DNA of 58,662 nucleotides from Candidatus Saccharimonadota bacterium (GCA_017652765.1 JAGCAJ010000008.1:73230-131891); one strand, 5' to 3'; positions 16,022 through 24,848 are shown, numbered from the stretch's first letter. The notes: generated from the sequence alone by a model not told the origin. Translations and numbers: made by a program.

Positions 16022-16969
16022 TTATCCTTGGATAAGCTCCGAACTATTAGTATCAAAATCGGAAAGGGCAGAGTGCTTAATAGCTGGGTCGTCATAAGTG
16101 TTCCAATAGTAAGTCTTGGTACTAGCAGAAAAGCCACCAGTATAGACAGTCTTCTCGAAATCACCAGAAGCCATCGCGGCGGCACCGTCAATCATAGCAA
16201 CACCCGTGAGCGTATGGAACAAACGAGAGACGTTTTCTTCTTCGGTAGATTTAGCTGGGTAGTGAGTATTAAGATAGGCGACACGGACGAAGCGAGAAGG
16301 GGAATAGTAATCGCCAGGAAGACCACGCATGAGCGAGCCAGAGCCAAAGGCGGTCATTTCGGCTTTACCCCAAGTGACTTTTTCTGGCTGTGGACTAGAT
16401 AGGTTCATGTAATTACGTAGATTTTCTTTGTGCCAAGCGTAGCCTGGTTGGTTAGTGAGAACGTCGACATCATTATGAAAAATTTCCATACCTTTGTCGG
16501 TGTACTCTACGACGATGCTACGAGTTTTGTCGCCGATAATCCAGTGAAGCATCGAAACTGGGTATTTGTCATTAATCGGCTTGGCGATAATAGCAACGTT
16601 TTTTAACGTAGCTTCAACTTCATCTACAGTAGAGAAGTTCATCGCGACCCAAAGAGGGAATTCGTAGGCGGAAATATTAGTCTTCCCTTCTACTGGTTTT
16701 TCTTCGTATTTAGCGTAACCTGGGAAATTGAGTCCGGCAATAGCAAGGCCAGCTTCGTTGCCACAGTCAAAATAGAGCGGGGTGTTTTCCTCTACGATGC
16801 CCATACCAATTAGAGCATATTTTGGAACTAGATCGCCAAGGAAGGCGGAGTGGTATTGATAGCCCTTAGGGGTAACAACGATTCTCTGTCCATAGCCAAC
16901 AGACCAGTCAAGATTGCGCCCAAAGAACATGTTGCCTTTGTCGTCATTAAAGCGAATACCTGTACACAT
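16022..16969 (-). CDS. Bile-salt-hydrolase/penicillin-V-acylase family amidase (choloylglycine hydrolase)
   Basis: N-terminal-nucleophile hydrolase of 315 aa that cleaves linear amides; the family includes conjugated bile salt hydrolase, penicillin V acylase and N-acyl-homoserine-lactone acylases. The start is set at the second ATG, giving MCTGIRFNDDKGN: after Met removal Cys2 is the catalytic N-terminus, and AAGGAG lies six bases upstream. The other active-site residues are in place: Arg18 and Asp21 (GRNLDW), Asn81 (GLNFPGYA), Asn173 (LTNQPGY) and Arg226 (SPSRFVR). The wording of these motifs is closest to gut Gram-positive bile salt hydrolases. No signal peptide, so cytoplasmic. Followed after six bases by the MscS gene. 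Substrate not determinable from sequence. Confidence 0.9.
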   Translation of the reverse strand: MCTGIRFNDDKGNMFFGRNLDWSVGYGQRIVVTPKGYQYHSAFLGDLVPKYALIGMGIVEENTPLYFDCGNEAGLAIAGLNFPGYAKYEEKPVEGKTNISAYEFPLWVAMNFSTVDEVEATLKNVAIIAKPINDKYPVSMLHWIIGDKTRSIVVEYTDKGMEIFHNDVDVLTNQPGYAWHKENLRNYMNLSSPQPEKVTWGKAEMTAFGSGSLMRGLPGDYYSPSRFVRVAYLNTHYPAKSTEEENVSRLFHTLTGVAMIDGAAAMASGDFEKTVYTGGFSASTKTYYWNTYDDPAIKHSALSDFDTNSSELIQG

Positions 16970-16999
16970 TTGCATCTCCTTCTATTCATGTTTCTTGTT

Positions 17000-17008
17000 A
17001 TTATAGCA
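17000..17008 (-). promoter_or_regulatory. Extended -10 of the acylase-mscS transcript
   Basis: TGC-TATAAT reading leftward, about 30 bases before the start codon; unlike most genes here the transcript has a leader with a clear AGAAGGAG ribosome-binding site. Confidence 0.65.
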
Positions 17009-17017
17009 CAAGCAGAA

Positions 17018-17047
17018 TCAAAAAACTGCGAGCGTCGGCTCGCAGTT
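17018..17047 (-). terminator. Rho-independent terminator of the 68-aa gene
   Basis: AACTGCGAGC (17024-17033) and GCTCGCAGTT (17038-17047) form a perfect 10-bp stem with a four-base loop. Reading leftward the stem runs into a T-tract (17018-17023). Confidence 0.9.
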
Positions 17048-17069
17048 ACAACACAAACGTATTAACAGC

Positions 17070-17276
17070 TTATTTCTTCTTGGAAAGAGTCAAGAAACCA
17101 TTGCGAGGGTTCTCATTGACGACGCGATCTGCAGGAAGATCAACTGGAGTACCTTTGCCACCGTCTTCAGTCTTGGTGAAGAAGTAAATAGTCTGCTTCT
17201 TGCCACCACGAAGGGTAACTTCGGACTGACGAAGGTAGTAGGTAATTCCTTTACTGTTAGTATGTTGGTAGGCCAT
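17070..17276 (-). CDS. Small conserved-type cytoplasmic protein (68 aa)
   Basis: Starts MAYQHTNSKGITYYLRQSEV; the core VTLRGGKKQTIYFFTK and the C-terminal PADRVVNENPRNGFLTLSKKK match, from memory, a family of short proteins common in Patescibacteria with the pattern TYYL...VTLRGG...IYFF. Function unknown. A longer in-frame start at 17333 is rejected because an AAGGAGGAATTT Shine-Dalgarno sits directly before this ATG. It has a classic promoter, a strong ribosome-binding site and its own terminator, so it is a well-expressed monocistronic gene. Confidence 0.85.
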   Translation of the reverse strand: MAYQHTNSKGITYYLRQSEVTLRGGKKQTIYFFTKTEDGGKGTPVDLPADRVVNENPRNGFLTLSKKK

Positions 17277-17304
17277 AAATTCCTCCTTAGTTGTTGTACT
17301 TTTT

Positions 17305-17333
17305 ATCTTATGACCCCAGGACAAAGAAGTCAA
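17305..17333 (-). promoter_or_regulatory. Classic sigma-70 promoter of the 68-aa gene
   Basis: Reading leftward TTGACT (17328-17333), 17 bases, TAAGAT (17305-17310), then a leader of about 20 bases carrying AAGGAGG. Confidence 0.7.
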
Positions 17334-17343
17334 GAGGTTTTTG

Positions 17344-18045
17344 CTAATTTTTTATAAATACTAATGCTAAACGGAGGAAAACCCAGGTGAAAAACCTTAT
17401 GATTAGGATAGCAAAGAGAGCTAGACAAATAATAGAAACGAAGCCGGAGAGAGTTGGAGTCCAGATAGGCGAAGCAAAGTCATAACGGAAAAGCGCAGTA
17501 GAGGGAAGAGAAGCTACGTACGTGTCCTGAATAGACTCTGCAGTGGGATATTTGGCGATTTCTCCGGTCATACAATCTAGATAGCCTTGGCTATTCCAGG
17601 CCCAGCCATATGCAATAGCTAGAGGCTTACAAACGTCCATAGCCTTAGCAAAGACATTGCCGTTAGGGTTCTCATCTGTGCCAGCCTTAGCCTCGGCAGA
17701 CGCTAGAGCCTCGGTGGCTTTTCTAAGGTATTGATGCTCTAGATAGATTGGACCGGTGCCAAAAGAGATAAATGATTCCCCGTTTTTTTCTACAACGTTA
17801 ACAACTGTATGCGTACGGACGAAATTATTTAGATTGTTCAAAGCATCCGCGATAGCCTGGTCGTCTTCGGATTCGTCTGCAACAGAAACGGCGGATTTTA
17901 GATCGGTCATTTTGATATGGTCGAAACGGAGAAGTGTGGCCTCAATAAAAAGCAAGAGCACAAAAATAATCAAAAGTTGCCAAGTCTTGACACGCTTAAG
18001 TTTACGGAGTGCAACCTTCAAATCTTTTTTCTTGATACCACCCAT
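17344..18045 (-). CDS. Two-helix membrane protein with extracytoplasmic domain, function unknown
   Basis: A 233-aa protein. The basic N-terminus (MGGIKKKDLKVALRKLKR) and a helix at about residues 22-38 are followed by an outside domain of ~150 residues with a cysteine pair (MDVCKPLAIAYGWAW; YLDCMTG) and a second hydrophobic region at about 195-228. No family recognised. It diverges from murC across 19 bases with a shared palindromic -10. Confidence 0.7.
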   Translation of the reverse strand: MGGIKKKDLKVALRKLKRVKTWQLLIIFVLLLFIEATLLRFDHIKMTDLKSAVSVADESEDDQAIADALNNLNNFVRTHTVVNVVEKNGESFISFGTGPIYLEHQYLRKATEALASAEAKAGTDENPNGNVFAKAMDVCKPLAIAYGWAWNSQGYLDCMTGEIAKYPTAESIQDTYVASLPSTALFRYDFASPIWTPTLSGFVSIICLALFAILIIRFFTWVFLRLALVFIKN

Positions 18046-18049
18046 AAGC

Positions 18050-18062
18050 TGTTATAATTATA
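18050..18062. promoter_or_regulatory. Overlapping divergent -10 boxes in one palindrome
   Basis: TATAATTATA (18053-18062) reads as TATAAT on both strands. Rightward it is TGT-TATAAT six bases before the murC ATG at 18065; leftward TATAAT lies 11 bases before the ATG at 18045. Only one RNA polymerase can use it at a time. Confidence 0.65.
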
Positions 18063-18064
18063 CC

Positions 18065-19369
18065 ATGAATATATATATTTCTGGGATTTCTGGTACGGGA
18101 CTCGGACCACTAGCACTAATGGCACATTCTGCGGGACTTAGTGTTTGCGGGTCGGATTTAGCGGAAGGGGCGGTGTCGCACGAACTCGCAGAGGCGGGAA
18201 TTGAATTTAATGTGGGTAAGCAAGACGGGAAATACTTGCAAAAATGTATAGACGAGGGAAAAGTAGATTGGTTTGTATATACCTCAGCACTGCCTAAGGA
18301 TCACCCGGAGTTAGTACTGGCTAGGGAAGCGGGGATACGAACTTCTAAGCGCGATGAGCTAATAGCGTATCTAGTAGAGAAATTAGGGTTAAAAATGGTG
18401 GCCGTAGCGGGTACACATGGCAAGACAACTACAACCGCAATGATTGTATGGACAGCACTACAATTAGGGCTACCCGTATCGTATTTGGTGGGAACAACTT
18501 TACCGTTTGCAGAGGCGGGGAAATATGACCCAAAGTCAGAATTCTTAATCTATGAAGCAGATGAATATGATCGGAATTTCTTGCACTTCTTCCCTTGGCT
18601 GTCCGTAATTACGACTGTATCTTATGATCATCCAGATATATATCCGACAAAGCTAGATTATATGCAGGCGTTTGCAAAATTTGAGGGGCAGAGCGAGCAG
18701 GTGATTCGTGGCAGAGAACTGGAAGGCGACGCTGTGTCCGCTAACGAGGATACGCTAGATTTTTCTGGAAAGTTTAGACTGGCGGGGAAGGCTAGGAGAT
18801 ATGATGCAAATCTGGCAATGCAAGCGATTTTTGAGATGATAGAAGAAGTAGACATGCAGACAGACGCAAAGGGGCGCAAGATTGATGAAGATTTAATCGT
18901 GGAAATTTTAAATGAGTTCCCTGGCGTAGGGAGGAGATTTGAGAGGATTACTGACGGGGTGTATTCTGACTATGGACACCATCCAGAAGAGATTTCTGCA
19001 ACCATAGAGATGGCACTTGAGGAGGCGGAGCAGACGGGAAGGTCTGGCGTGGTGGCAATTTATGAGCCACACCAGAACACCAGACAACATGAAGTGTTTG
19101 ATGGATACAAAGATGCCTTTCTTGGTGTAGAAAAATTGTACTGGCTCCCAACCTATCTAACGAGAGAAGACCCGTCACTTAAAATTTTGATGCCAGAAGA
19201 TTTTATTGAAAGCCTAGAAAATAGTGGGGCGGGCGAGCCGGCAGAGATGGGGCCAGAGCTAGCAGAAAAAATACGTGCACTTCACGATGAAGGAAAATTG
19301 ATTTTATTAATGACGGCAGGACCAGCCGATAATTGGCTAAGAGAGGTGTTCAATGCAAAGAGTGCTTAA
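18065..19369 (+). CDS. murC: UDP-N-acetylmuramate--L-alanine ligase MurC
   Basis: Cytoplasmic Mur ligase adding L-Ala to UDP-MurNAc in peptidoglycan synthesis; 434 aa, slightly short for the family. Seen: N-terminal Rossmann Gly pattern (SGISGTGLG, residues 6-14), ATP P-loop AGTHGKTTTT (115-124), middle-domain EADEYDRNF, and the C-terminal MurC-type DYGHHPEEI followed by EPHQNTR. The murein tripeptide ligase Mpl is the main alternative. An upstream extension in frame exists, but the ATG at 18065 is six bases from TATAAT and starts the Rossmann fold directly. The GtrA gene begins inside its last 17 bases. Confidence 0.88.
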   Translation: MNIYISGISGTGLGPLALMAHSAGLSVCGSDLAEGAVSHELAEAGIEFNVGKQDGKYLQKCIDEGKVDWFVYTSALPKDHPELVLAREAGIRTSKRDELIAYLVEKLGLKMVAVAGTHGKTTTTAMIVWTALQLGLPVSYLVGTTLPFAEAGKYDPKSEFLIYEADEYDRNFLHFFPWLSVITTVSYDHPDIYPTKLDYMQAFAKFEGQSEQVIRGRELEGDAVSANEDTLDFSGKFRLAGKARRYDANLAMQAIFEMIEEVDMQTDAKGRKIDEDLIVEILNEFPGVGRRFERITDGVYSDYGHHPEEISATIEMALEEAEQTGRSGVVAIYEPHQNTRQHEVFDGYKDAFLGVEKLYWLPTYLTREDPSLKILMPEDFIESLENSGAGEPAEMGPELAEKIRALHDEGKLILLMTAGPADNWLREVFNAKSA

Positions 19370-19904
19370 ATTTATTGGCGGGGGAGTAGCGGCGACAGTA
19401 GTAGACTATGTAGTCTATACACTATTTGTAATGGTGGTATTCGGGGGGAATGTGGGGATGGCGTGGCTGGCTTCGATATTTTCTGGAATTGCGGCGACGT
19501 TTGCTGCGTTCATACTGCATAGTAAGATTACTTGGAAAGAACGAAATCCAGGAAAGTATGGAATAATTAAGTTTTTTGCTTGGAATGCATTCGTAATAAT
19601 ACTAGTTAGGCCGCTACTAACTAAGCTGTTTGGACTTCTAACTGGATTATACCAATTTGCTTTTATGATTTCCGAGGCAATACATCTGCCATTTGACTAT
19701 GACTTTGTAGAAAGCACAGGGATATATGTACTGATGACAATCGTGACAATGACACTAAACTATATCTTTTATGAGAAGGTAGTTTTTGGAAACGTGACTA
19801 AAGTTCAGGAAGAGGAGCGGGAAGAGGTAAACGTGAAGAGCGTTAGGAAGACCGGAAAAGAAACAAAGAGTCAGAAGAAAACCAAGCACAGTACAGATAG
19901 GTAG
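19353..19904 (+). CDS. GtrA-family membrane protein
   Basis: A 183-aa, four-helix membrane protein (about residues 5-28, 35-57, 72-95, 122-145) of the GtrA/PF04138 type, which helps move or present polyprenyl-linked sugars for wall or O-antigen glycosylation. Typical features are the FIGGGVAATVVDYVVY opening and the HSKITWKE loop. The tail after the last helix is a ~40-residue Glu/Lys-rich segment. It overlaps murC by 17 bases and overlaps the opposing O-antigen ligase gene by 150 bases, so its charged tail is antisense to that protein's last hydrophobic helix. Confidence 0.85.
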   Translation: MQRVLKFIGGGVAATVVDYVVYTLFVMVVFGGNVGMAWLASIFSGIAATFAAFILHSKITWKERNPGKYGIIKFFAWNAFVIILVRPLLTKLFGLLTGLYQFAFMISEAIHLPFDYDFVESTGIYVLMTIVTMTLNYIFYEKVVFGNVTKVQEEEREEVNVKSVRKTGKETKSQKKTKHSTDR

Positions 19905-21203
19905 GGGATTTTTAGCTAGGAGCTTGTGCTTTATTAGAGTAAATGTTGTAAAAATTACAACACCTAGGACAGTAGCACAGCCTACTAGGCCAACCTCTAG
20001 GAGGAGGCTAACGTATTGATTTTGGACGATTTCTTTTGGACCGATTTCTTCGGGGTTGTAACTATGCATAGCAAGGCCAGCAGAACCAAGTCCGGCGCCA
20101 ATAGTAATATATTGTGGTGATGAAGCCCAAGTTTTAATGGCGAGGGAATTAAGATTCAAACGGGTATTAGTAGATTCGGGGACGTAGCCATCAAAAATCG
20201 GAGCTGGGGGTTGGTACGGAATTTCCTCTTCGACATCAACAACGGAAGAGACTGGAGTGGTATTGTTAATAGGCTCAGCAACTTTTTGGCGGAGATCAAT
20301 TATGCCAAGGGAAAGCTGGTGCAAGGCCTTAGTGGCGCCCGTCCTAAAACCGTCCGAGGTAGGGCCAAGCACAGAAAGAAAACCAAAGCCGGCGAGGGAA
20401 AAGATACCTGCTAAGATGCAAATACCAAGAGATTTGAAAAAGGCGGATTTTTTGTGAATCCAAATTTGCAAGGTGAGCAGAGCCACAACAAAAGCATAAA
20501 TAGCTCCGCGAGAGAGGGTAAGGAAAAGCGTCATAGTCAAAAACAGAGTTAGCGAGAAAAGAAGGACTTTCTTTTTTCTGGTAGTAAAAACGGAAGTAGA
20601 GACAAGATAAAAACAGAGAAGGGTAGGTGCAAGGAGGAGATTGCCCATAAATTGAGGCTCAATGGCAAATCCACTAGGGTGAGGGAAGCCAAACATGGAA
20701 GCAGTACAGCCAGAACAGAGAAGAGTGATGTGGCGATCAAAACCGGCAACATCGGCGATACACTGAACCCAGCAAAAAGCTGAAACAATAGCAGAGGCAT
20801 AGAGCAGGGATTTGATAAGATGGTGGCGGAGACGGTTCTTGACATCATTTTTAAGACGATAAATTAAACTCAACATGGCAAAAATTACTAGGAAGGACAG
20901 GCCGGAGGTCAAAATTGTACGGAGGCGATTGTCCGACCAAATAGCAGACAGGGCAAAATAGAGGGGAATCAGAGCTATAATGCAAAGATTTTTTAGCTTG
21001 TAGAAACGAAAAAGATCTGGAATTTGGGGTAGAGAAAACAGAAAAAAGAGAACTAGCCAGATTTCTGGCAGGGAAAGCTCAAGATTCATGGATTCGGTAC
21101 TACCTAGTGAAATTAGCGGATAATACGACAGAAAAAAGATGGGCGGAAAAATGACTAGCATACCCGTCGTAATTAACTTGCTATATTTTTTTAACTTTTG
21201 CAT
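19755..21203 (-). CDS. O-antigen ligase/polymerase-like membrane protein
   Basis: A 482-aa polytopic membrane protein (about 10-12 helices) with a large outside loop near residues 290-370 rich in Pro/Val/Asn. The run MTLFLTLSRGAIYAFVVALL and the following loop match the O-antigen ligase/WaaL-Wzy fold, in which an Arg in SRG is typical. It probably polymerises or transfers a polyprenyl-linked glycan outside the cell. Strong GGAGGAGG Shine-Dalgarno; overlaps the upstream glycosyltransferase by 23 bases. Its last ~49 codons are antisense to the GtrA gene. Confidence 0.82.
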   Translation of the reverse strand: MQKLKKYSKLITTGMLVIFPPIFFLSYYPLISLGSTESMNLELSLPEIWLVLFFLFSLPQIPDLFRFYKLKNLCIIALIPLYFALSAIWSDNRLRTILTSGLSFLVIFAMLSLIYRLKNDVKNRLRHHLIKSLLYASAIVSAFCWVQCIADVAGFDRHITLLCSGCTASMFGFPHPSGFAIEPQFMGNLLLAPTLLCFYLVSTSVFTTRKKKVLLFSLTLFLTMTLFLTLSRGAIYAFVVALLTLQIWIHKKSAFFKSLGICILAGIFSLAGFGFLSVLGPTSDGFRTGATKALHQLSLGIIDLRQKVAEPINNTTPVSSVVDVEEEIPYQPPAPIFDGYVPESTNTRLNLNSLAIKTWASSPQYITIGAGLGSAGLAMHSYNPEEIGPKEIVQNQYVSLLLEVGLVGCATVLGVVIFTTFTLIKHKLLAKNPLPICTVLGFLLTLCFFSGLPNALHVYLFPLLFLNFSHVSKNYLLIKDIV

Positions 21204-22368
21204 CTACCTCCTCCTTGATTTTTGTTTTGAATATTTTTTTGTCAAATTCGAGCGTTGTATTTTTTACAACATTTGGATCGTAGTCAGCTGGATTTAGATT
21301 ACTCATAGCTTCTATCAAAGAGGACGGAGTCTGCTTATCAAAGAAAATGCCGTTAATACCTGGCTTGATATAATCTAGGGCACCACCTTTGCCAAAGGCG
21401 ATACCGGGCGTACCACAGGCCATAGCCTCTATCGGGGCAAGACCGAACGGTTCTAAGCTAGGAAAAAGATAGACGTCGGAACTTCTTAAATATTTTTTTA
21501 GCTTGTCTTGACTCATGGCCTTTAGGAATTTAATATTTGGCGCGCCATTTGCAATTTTTACTAAATTATTGTGTTCTGGGCCATCACCAATCACGGTGAG
21601 ATTCGCCCCTGTTTTTAGGCAGGCTTTGATACAGATATCAAGACGTTTCCAGTTGACTTGTCTGGAAGTTGTGATGTAGCTAGTGTGTTTTTCCGCTTGA
21701 CTTTTCCCTGCTTTTGTTTTGTTACTTGTGGAAAAGTCTGTGGAAAACTTTTTTAGGTCGAGCGGTGGATAAATAACTACTGATTCCCTTTTGTAGTACT
21801 TTTTAATCTGGTCAGAAGCGTAACTTGAAATAGTGATGAATTGATCTGGGTGCTGGGCGGATTCAAAATCTTTTTTACGTAGAGGTTTTACTATAATTTT
21901 TAGGGCTAGGCGAGCAAGCGGGTTAAATATGCCAAAGCCTGGGTTTTCTAGATATTCATCGTATTTGTCCCAGTAATATTGAGTGGGAACATGGCAGTAA
22001 CAGAGGTGAACACAACGATGTTCGGTCTGTTCGGGTTGTTCGGTTTTACGTGATTTTGTTCGGGTTTTAGGGGTGGTGCGGACAGATTTAGCCTCGGCAC
22101 CCGTAACGGAAATAACTAAATCATAATCCGACAAATCTAGATGTGAAAAATAGCTCTGGCGAAGCGGGCCAATTAGCCGGCGAAAACAACTAGGGAAAAT
22201 TTGGAGCCAGCCAGTACGGACATCGGCATCCAAAAACCAGTCAATTCCCTTTTTATTATACTGGGAAGTATAAATTGGGGCGCTAGGATACATCTCGTGG
22301 AGCGCTAGAAGTACAGACTCTGCACCGCCAACAGTAGTAAGCCAATCGCAAACTAGGGCAACTTTCAT
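21181..22368 (-). CDS. GT4-family glycosyltransferase
   Basis: A 395-aa cytoplasmic glycosyltransferase with the GT-B fold. The N-terminal acceptor domain has WLTTVGGAESV, the C-terminal nucleotide-sugar domain has TTSRQVNWKRLD and the E-x7-E signature EPFGLAPIE. A Lys/Thr/Glu-rich insert (about residues 100-120) is unusual for the family. It is the second gene of a leftward set (sugar transferase, this GT, O-antigen ligase) with one-base and 23-base overlaps, so it probably adds a sugar to the lipid-linked glycan started by the sugar transferase. Confidence 0.88.
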   Translation of the reverse strand: MKVALVCDWLTTVGGAESVLLALHEMYPSAPIYTSQYNKKGIDWFLDADVRTGWLQIFPSCFRRLIGPLRQSYFSHLDLSDYDLVISVTGAEAKSVRTTPKTRTKSRKTEQPEQTEHRCVHLCYCHVPTQYYWDKYDEYLENPGFGIFNPLARLALKIIVKPLRKKDFESAQHPDQFITISSYASDQIKKYYKRESVVIYPPLDLKKFSTDFSTSNKTKAGKSQAEKHTSYITTSRQVNWKRLDICIKACLKTGANLTVIGDGPEHNNLVKIANGAPNIKFLKAMSQDKLKKYLRSSDVYLFPSLEPFGLAPIEAMACGTPGIAFGKGGALDYIKPGINGIFFDKQTPSSLIEAMSNLNPADYDPNVVKNTTLEFDKKIFKTKIKEEVDAKVKKI

Positions 22369-23792
22369 TATTTGGCACCTTTTCTTAGGATGACAGCCGT
22401 AATAGTTCTAAGTAAAATATTAAGATCAAGCCAGATGGACCAGTTCTGTACATAATAGAGGTCTAGCGCGCGACGCTCTTCGAAGGAAATATCGCGACGA
22501 CCAGATACCTGGGCAAGGCCGGTAAGGCCTGACTTAACAGAGAGAAGTAAGGAGCGGTCACCGTAGTCGCGGAGCTCACCCGGTACAAGGGCGCGTGGAC
22601 CGACAAGGGCAATATCGCCACGAAGGACATTAAATAGCTGTGGTAGTTCGTCTAGAGAAGAGGCACGAAGGAATCGGCCAATCTTAGTAATGCGCGGGTC
22701 GTTTGGGATAAAATCGCCACCCTTGCGATATTTTTCTATTAGCCCTGGGCGACCCATTCTAGTAAAGGCTTCTTCTGGAGACATCCCGGAAAATTGGGGC
22801 TTCATAGAACGAAACTTGTAGATTTTAACTTTTTTATTGTAGCGAGAGAGGCGATACTCGCCATAAAAGGCACTGTGCTTTGGGTCAGAAATTTTAACAA
22901 TAATCCAGATAATAGCCATCGGAATAAGCGCCAGTATAAATGCTAGCCCGCCCAAAATAACATCCATTAGACGCTTAATAATGCGAGCGCCACCAATGAG
23001 CGGGGTAATCCTAACTAGAATAGCGGGAGTGCCACCGATGAGCTCAAGATCCCCAACGTGGGAAGACAGCGTAGAGTCGCTAGGCACGAAATAATAAAGC
23101 ATATGATGCTTAATACACTGGCCATAGACGTATTCGCTTCCCTGTTCGTCGGTCTGAAAGATGACGTCGGCCTCGGCTTTCTTTAGTGCGTCCTTTAGCG
23201 AAGAGAATCGACGGTCTAGAAATTCTTCTGGAACGTTACGTTTGTTAGAGACTACGCCGACCAGAGAGTAGCCGTCCTCAGGATAATCGGCGAGATGGTC
23301 AATTAAGCGCTCGGTATTGGGGCTATTACCAATGATAATGGCACGGAGAGTACCTTTGTCTTTTCTAACGATATGGGTGCGGATACGATGGATGATGCCA
23401 CGAAAAAGACAGAGGGTAATAAAACAAAGTAGGGCGGCATAAACTGCGACCATGCGAGTTGGGAAAATGTGGCTCTCGGCAAAGAAATCATAAGAAATCA
23501 AGACCATCATACCAAGAATGGAGCCAAAAAGAAGTCGGAGTAATTCTGGAGCGCGAGAACGGCCGAGGATAATGGATTTTTTGTATAATCCAAGAAAGGC
23601 GTTTAAGATAATCCAGGCTGGAACTAAGAGTGCGATGGTAGAAGTAAAGGCGAGTGGTTCTGCCTCGAAGAAATAGGGGCGGTTATCGATGTGAATGCGA
23701 GCGAGATAGGCCACCAAAAAGGCCACGATAATAGCGATGGCGTCCGTAAACGCCAAGATGACACGGAAAATCAATCCGGGATCTTTTTTCAT
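22368..23792 (-). CDS. Polyprenyl-phosphate sugar-1-phosphate transferase (WbaP/WcaJ type)
   Basis: Membrane enzyme that starts glycan synthesis by moving a hexose-1-phosphate from UDP-sugar to undecaprenyl phosphate. 474 aa: four N-terminal helices (to about residue 125), a Rossmann-like middle region ([17 protein letters not shown]) and a C-terminal bacterial sugar transferase domain (about 270-470) with [38 protein letters not shown] and [12 protein letters not shown]. The N-terminal half is the variable part in this family. Its ATG lies six bases after TGG-TATAAT. Which sugar is transferred is not readable. Confidence 0.92.
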   Translation of the reverse strand: MKKDPGLIFRVILAFTDAIAIIVAFLVAYLARIHIDNRPYFFEAEPLAFTSTIALLVPAWIILNAFLGLYKKSIILGRSRAPELLRLLFGSILGMMVLISYDFFAESHIFPTRMVAVYAALLCFITLCLFRGIIHRIRTHIVRKDKGTLRAIIIGNSPNTERLIDHLADYPEDGYSLVGVVSNKRNVPEEFLDRRFSSLKDALKKAEADVIFQTDEQGSEYVYGQCIKHHMLYYFVPSDSTLSSHVGDLELIGGTPAILVRITPLIGGARIIKRLMDVILGGLAFILALIPMAIIWIIVKISDPKHSAFYGEYRLSRYNKKVKIYKFRSMKPQFSGMSPEEAFTRMGRPGLIEKYRKGGDFIPNDPRITKIGRFLRASSLDELPQLFNVLRGDIALVGPRALVPGELRDYGDRSLLLSVKSGLTGLAQVSGRRDISFEERRALDLYYVQNWSIWLDLNILLRTITAVILRKGAK

Positions 23793-23848
23793 ACCATTAT
23801 TATACCATTTTACAGTATAATAGTATAGAGTAATACAAGAGGCATAAA
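23793..23848. promoter_or_regulatory. Divergent promoters: sugar transferase (leaderless) and galE
   Basis: Leftward TGG-TATAAT (23799-23807) is six bases before the ATG at 23792. Rightward TATAAT (23816-23821) precedes a 27-base leader with AGAGG before the galE ATG at 23849. Confidence 0.65.
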
Positions 23849-24844
23849 ATGAAAATTTTAGTTACGGGTGGAACGTGATATATTGGAAGTCATACCGTAG
23901 TCCAACTCATCAAAGCGGGACACGAGGTGGTGATTTTGGATAATTTGTTCAATTCTAAAGAAAGCGTATTAGATAAAATTGAGAAAATCGTAGGTGTGCG
24001 TCCGAAATTCTATAACGTTGATTTGTTGGATTTTTCTGGACTAGAAAAAGTTTTTGATGAAAATGAATTTGAAGCAGTGATACATTTTGCTGGACTAAAA
24101 GCCGTAGCGGAAAGCGTGGAGCAACCCGTAAAGTATTATGAGAACAATATTTCTGGAACGCTAAACCTGCTAAAGGTGATGCAGAATCATAGTGTTAAGA
24201 GAATTATTTTTTCGTCTTCGGCAACGGTCTATGGAGAGCCAAAATCGGTGCCGATTTCCGAGGATTTACTAACTGGGCAAGGCATTACTAATCCGTACGG
24301 GCGCACAAAATATATGATTGAAGAAATTTTGAAAGATATATGTGTGGCGGATTCGGATTTTTCTGCGACGATTTTAAGATATTTTAACCCAGTAGGTGCA
24401 CATGAATCTGGATTACTTGGTGAAGACCCAAGCGGTAAGCCGAATAATTTAATGCCGATCGTGATGAAAGTAGCCAAAGGTGAATATCCAGAGCTATCTG
24501 TGTATGGAGACGATTATAATACACCGGATGGAACTTGTATTCGTGATTATATTCATGTAGTAGACCTAGCAAAGGGCCACATTGCGTCACTTAATAAAAT
24601 GTCTGCTGGCGTTCAGATTTATAATCTAGGAACCGGAAAAGGCACAAGTGTATTAGAAATGATAAACGCATTCGAGAGGGCAAGCGGAGAGAAATTACCA
24701 TACAAAATCGCCCCGCGCAGAGCTGGAGATCTGCCGGAACTATATGCGAACCCAGAAAAAGCACTGCGCGAACTTGGCTGGAGGGCGAAACTCACAATTG
24801 ACGATGCGATGGAAGACACGATGCGATTCTTGCGTCAAAACTAG
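23849..24844 (+). pseudogene. galE: UDP-glucose 4-epimerase GalE with an in-frame TGA at codon 10
   Basis: GalE interconverts UDP-glucose and UDP-galactose. The start MKILVTGGT is followed by TGA (23876-23878), then YIGSHTVVQLI and a full-length epimerase (331 residues if the stop is read through). It includes SSSATVYGEP, the YxxxK motif (YGRTKYMIEE), FNPVGAHESGLLGEDPSG and the C-terminal NPEKALRELGW. The TGA replaces the second Gly of the GxxGxxG NAD motif; GGA to TGA is one base. There is no other disruption, so it is a very recent mutation, a sequencing error, or a site of recoding. Internal starts (e.g. GTG at 23927) would lose the NAD-binding loop. The promoter and AGAGG ribosome-binding site are intact. 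Confidence 0.85.
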
Positions 24845-24848
24845 AGGA

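Noticed and set aside
23849-24844. Whole-genome UGA = glycine code (code 25) because of the TGA in galE
   Set aside because: TGA is a working stop at 39399-39401 and at 53823-53825, where ATGA couples two genes. No other gene in the window has an in-frame TGA at a glycine.
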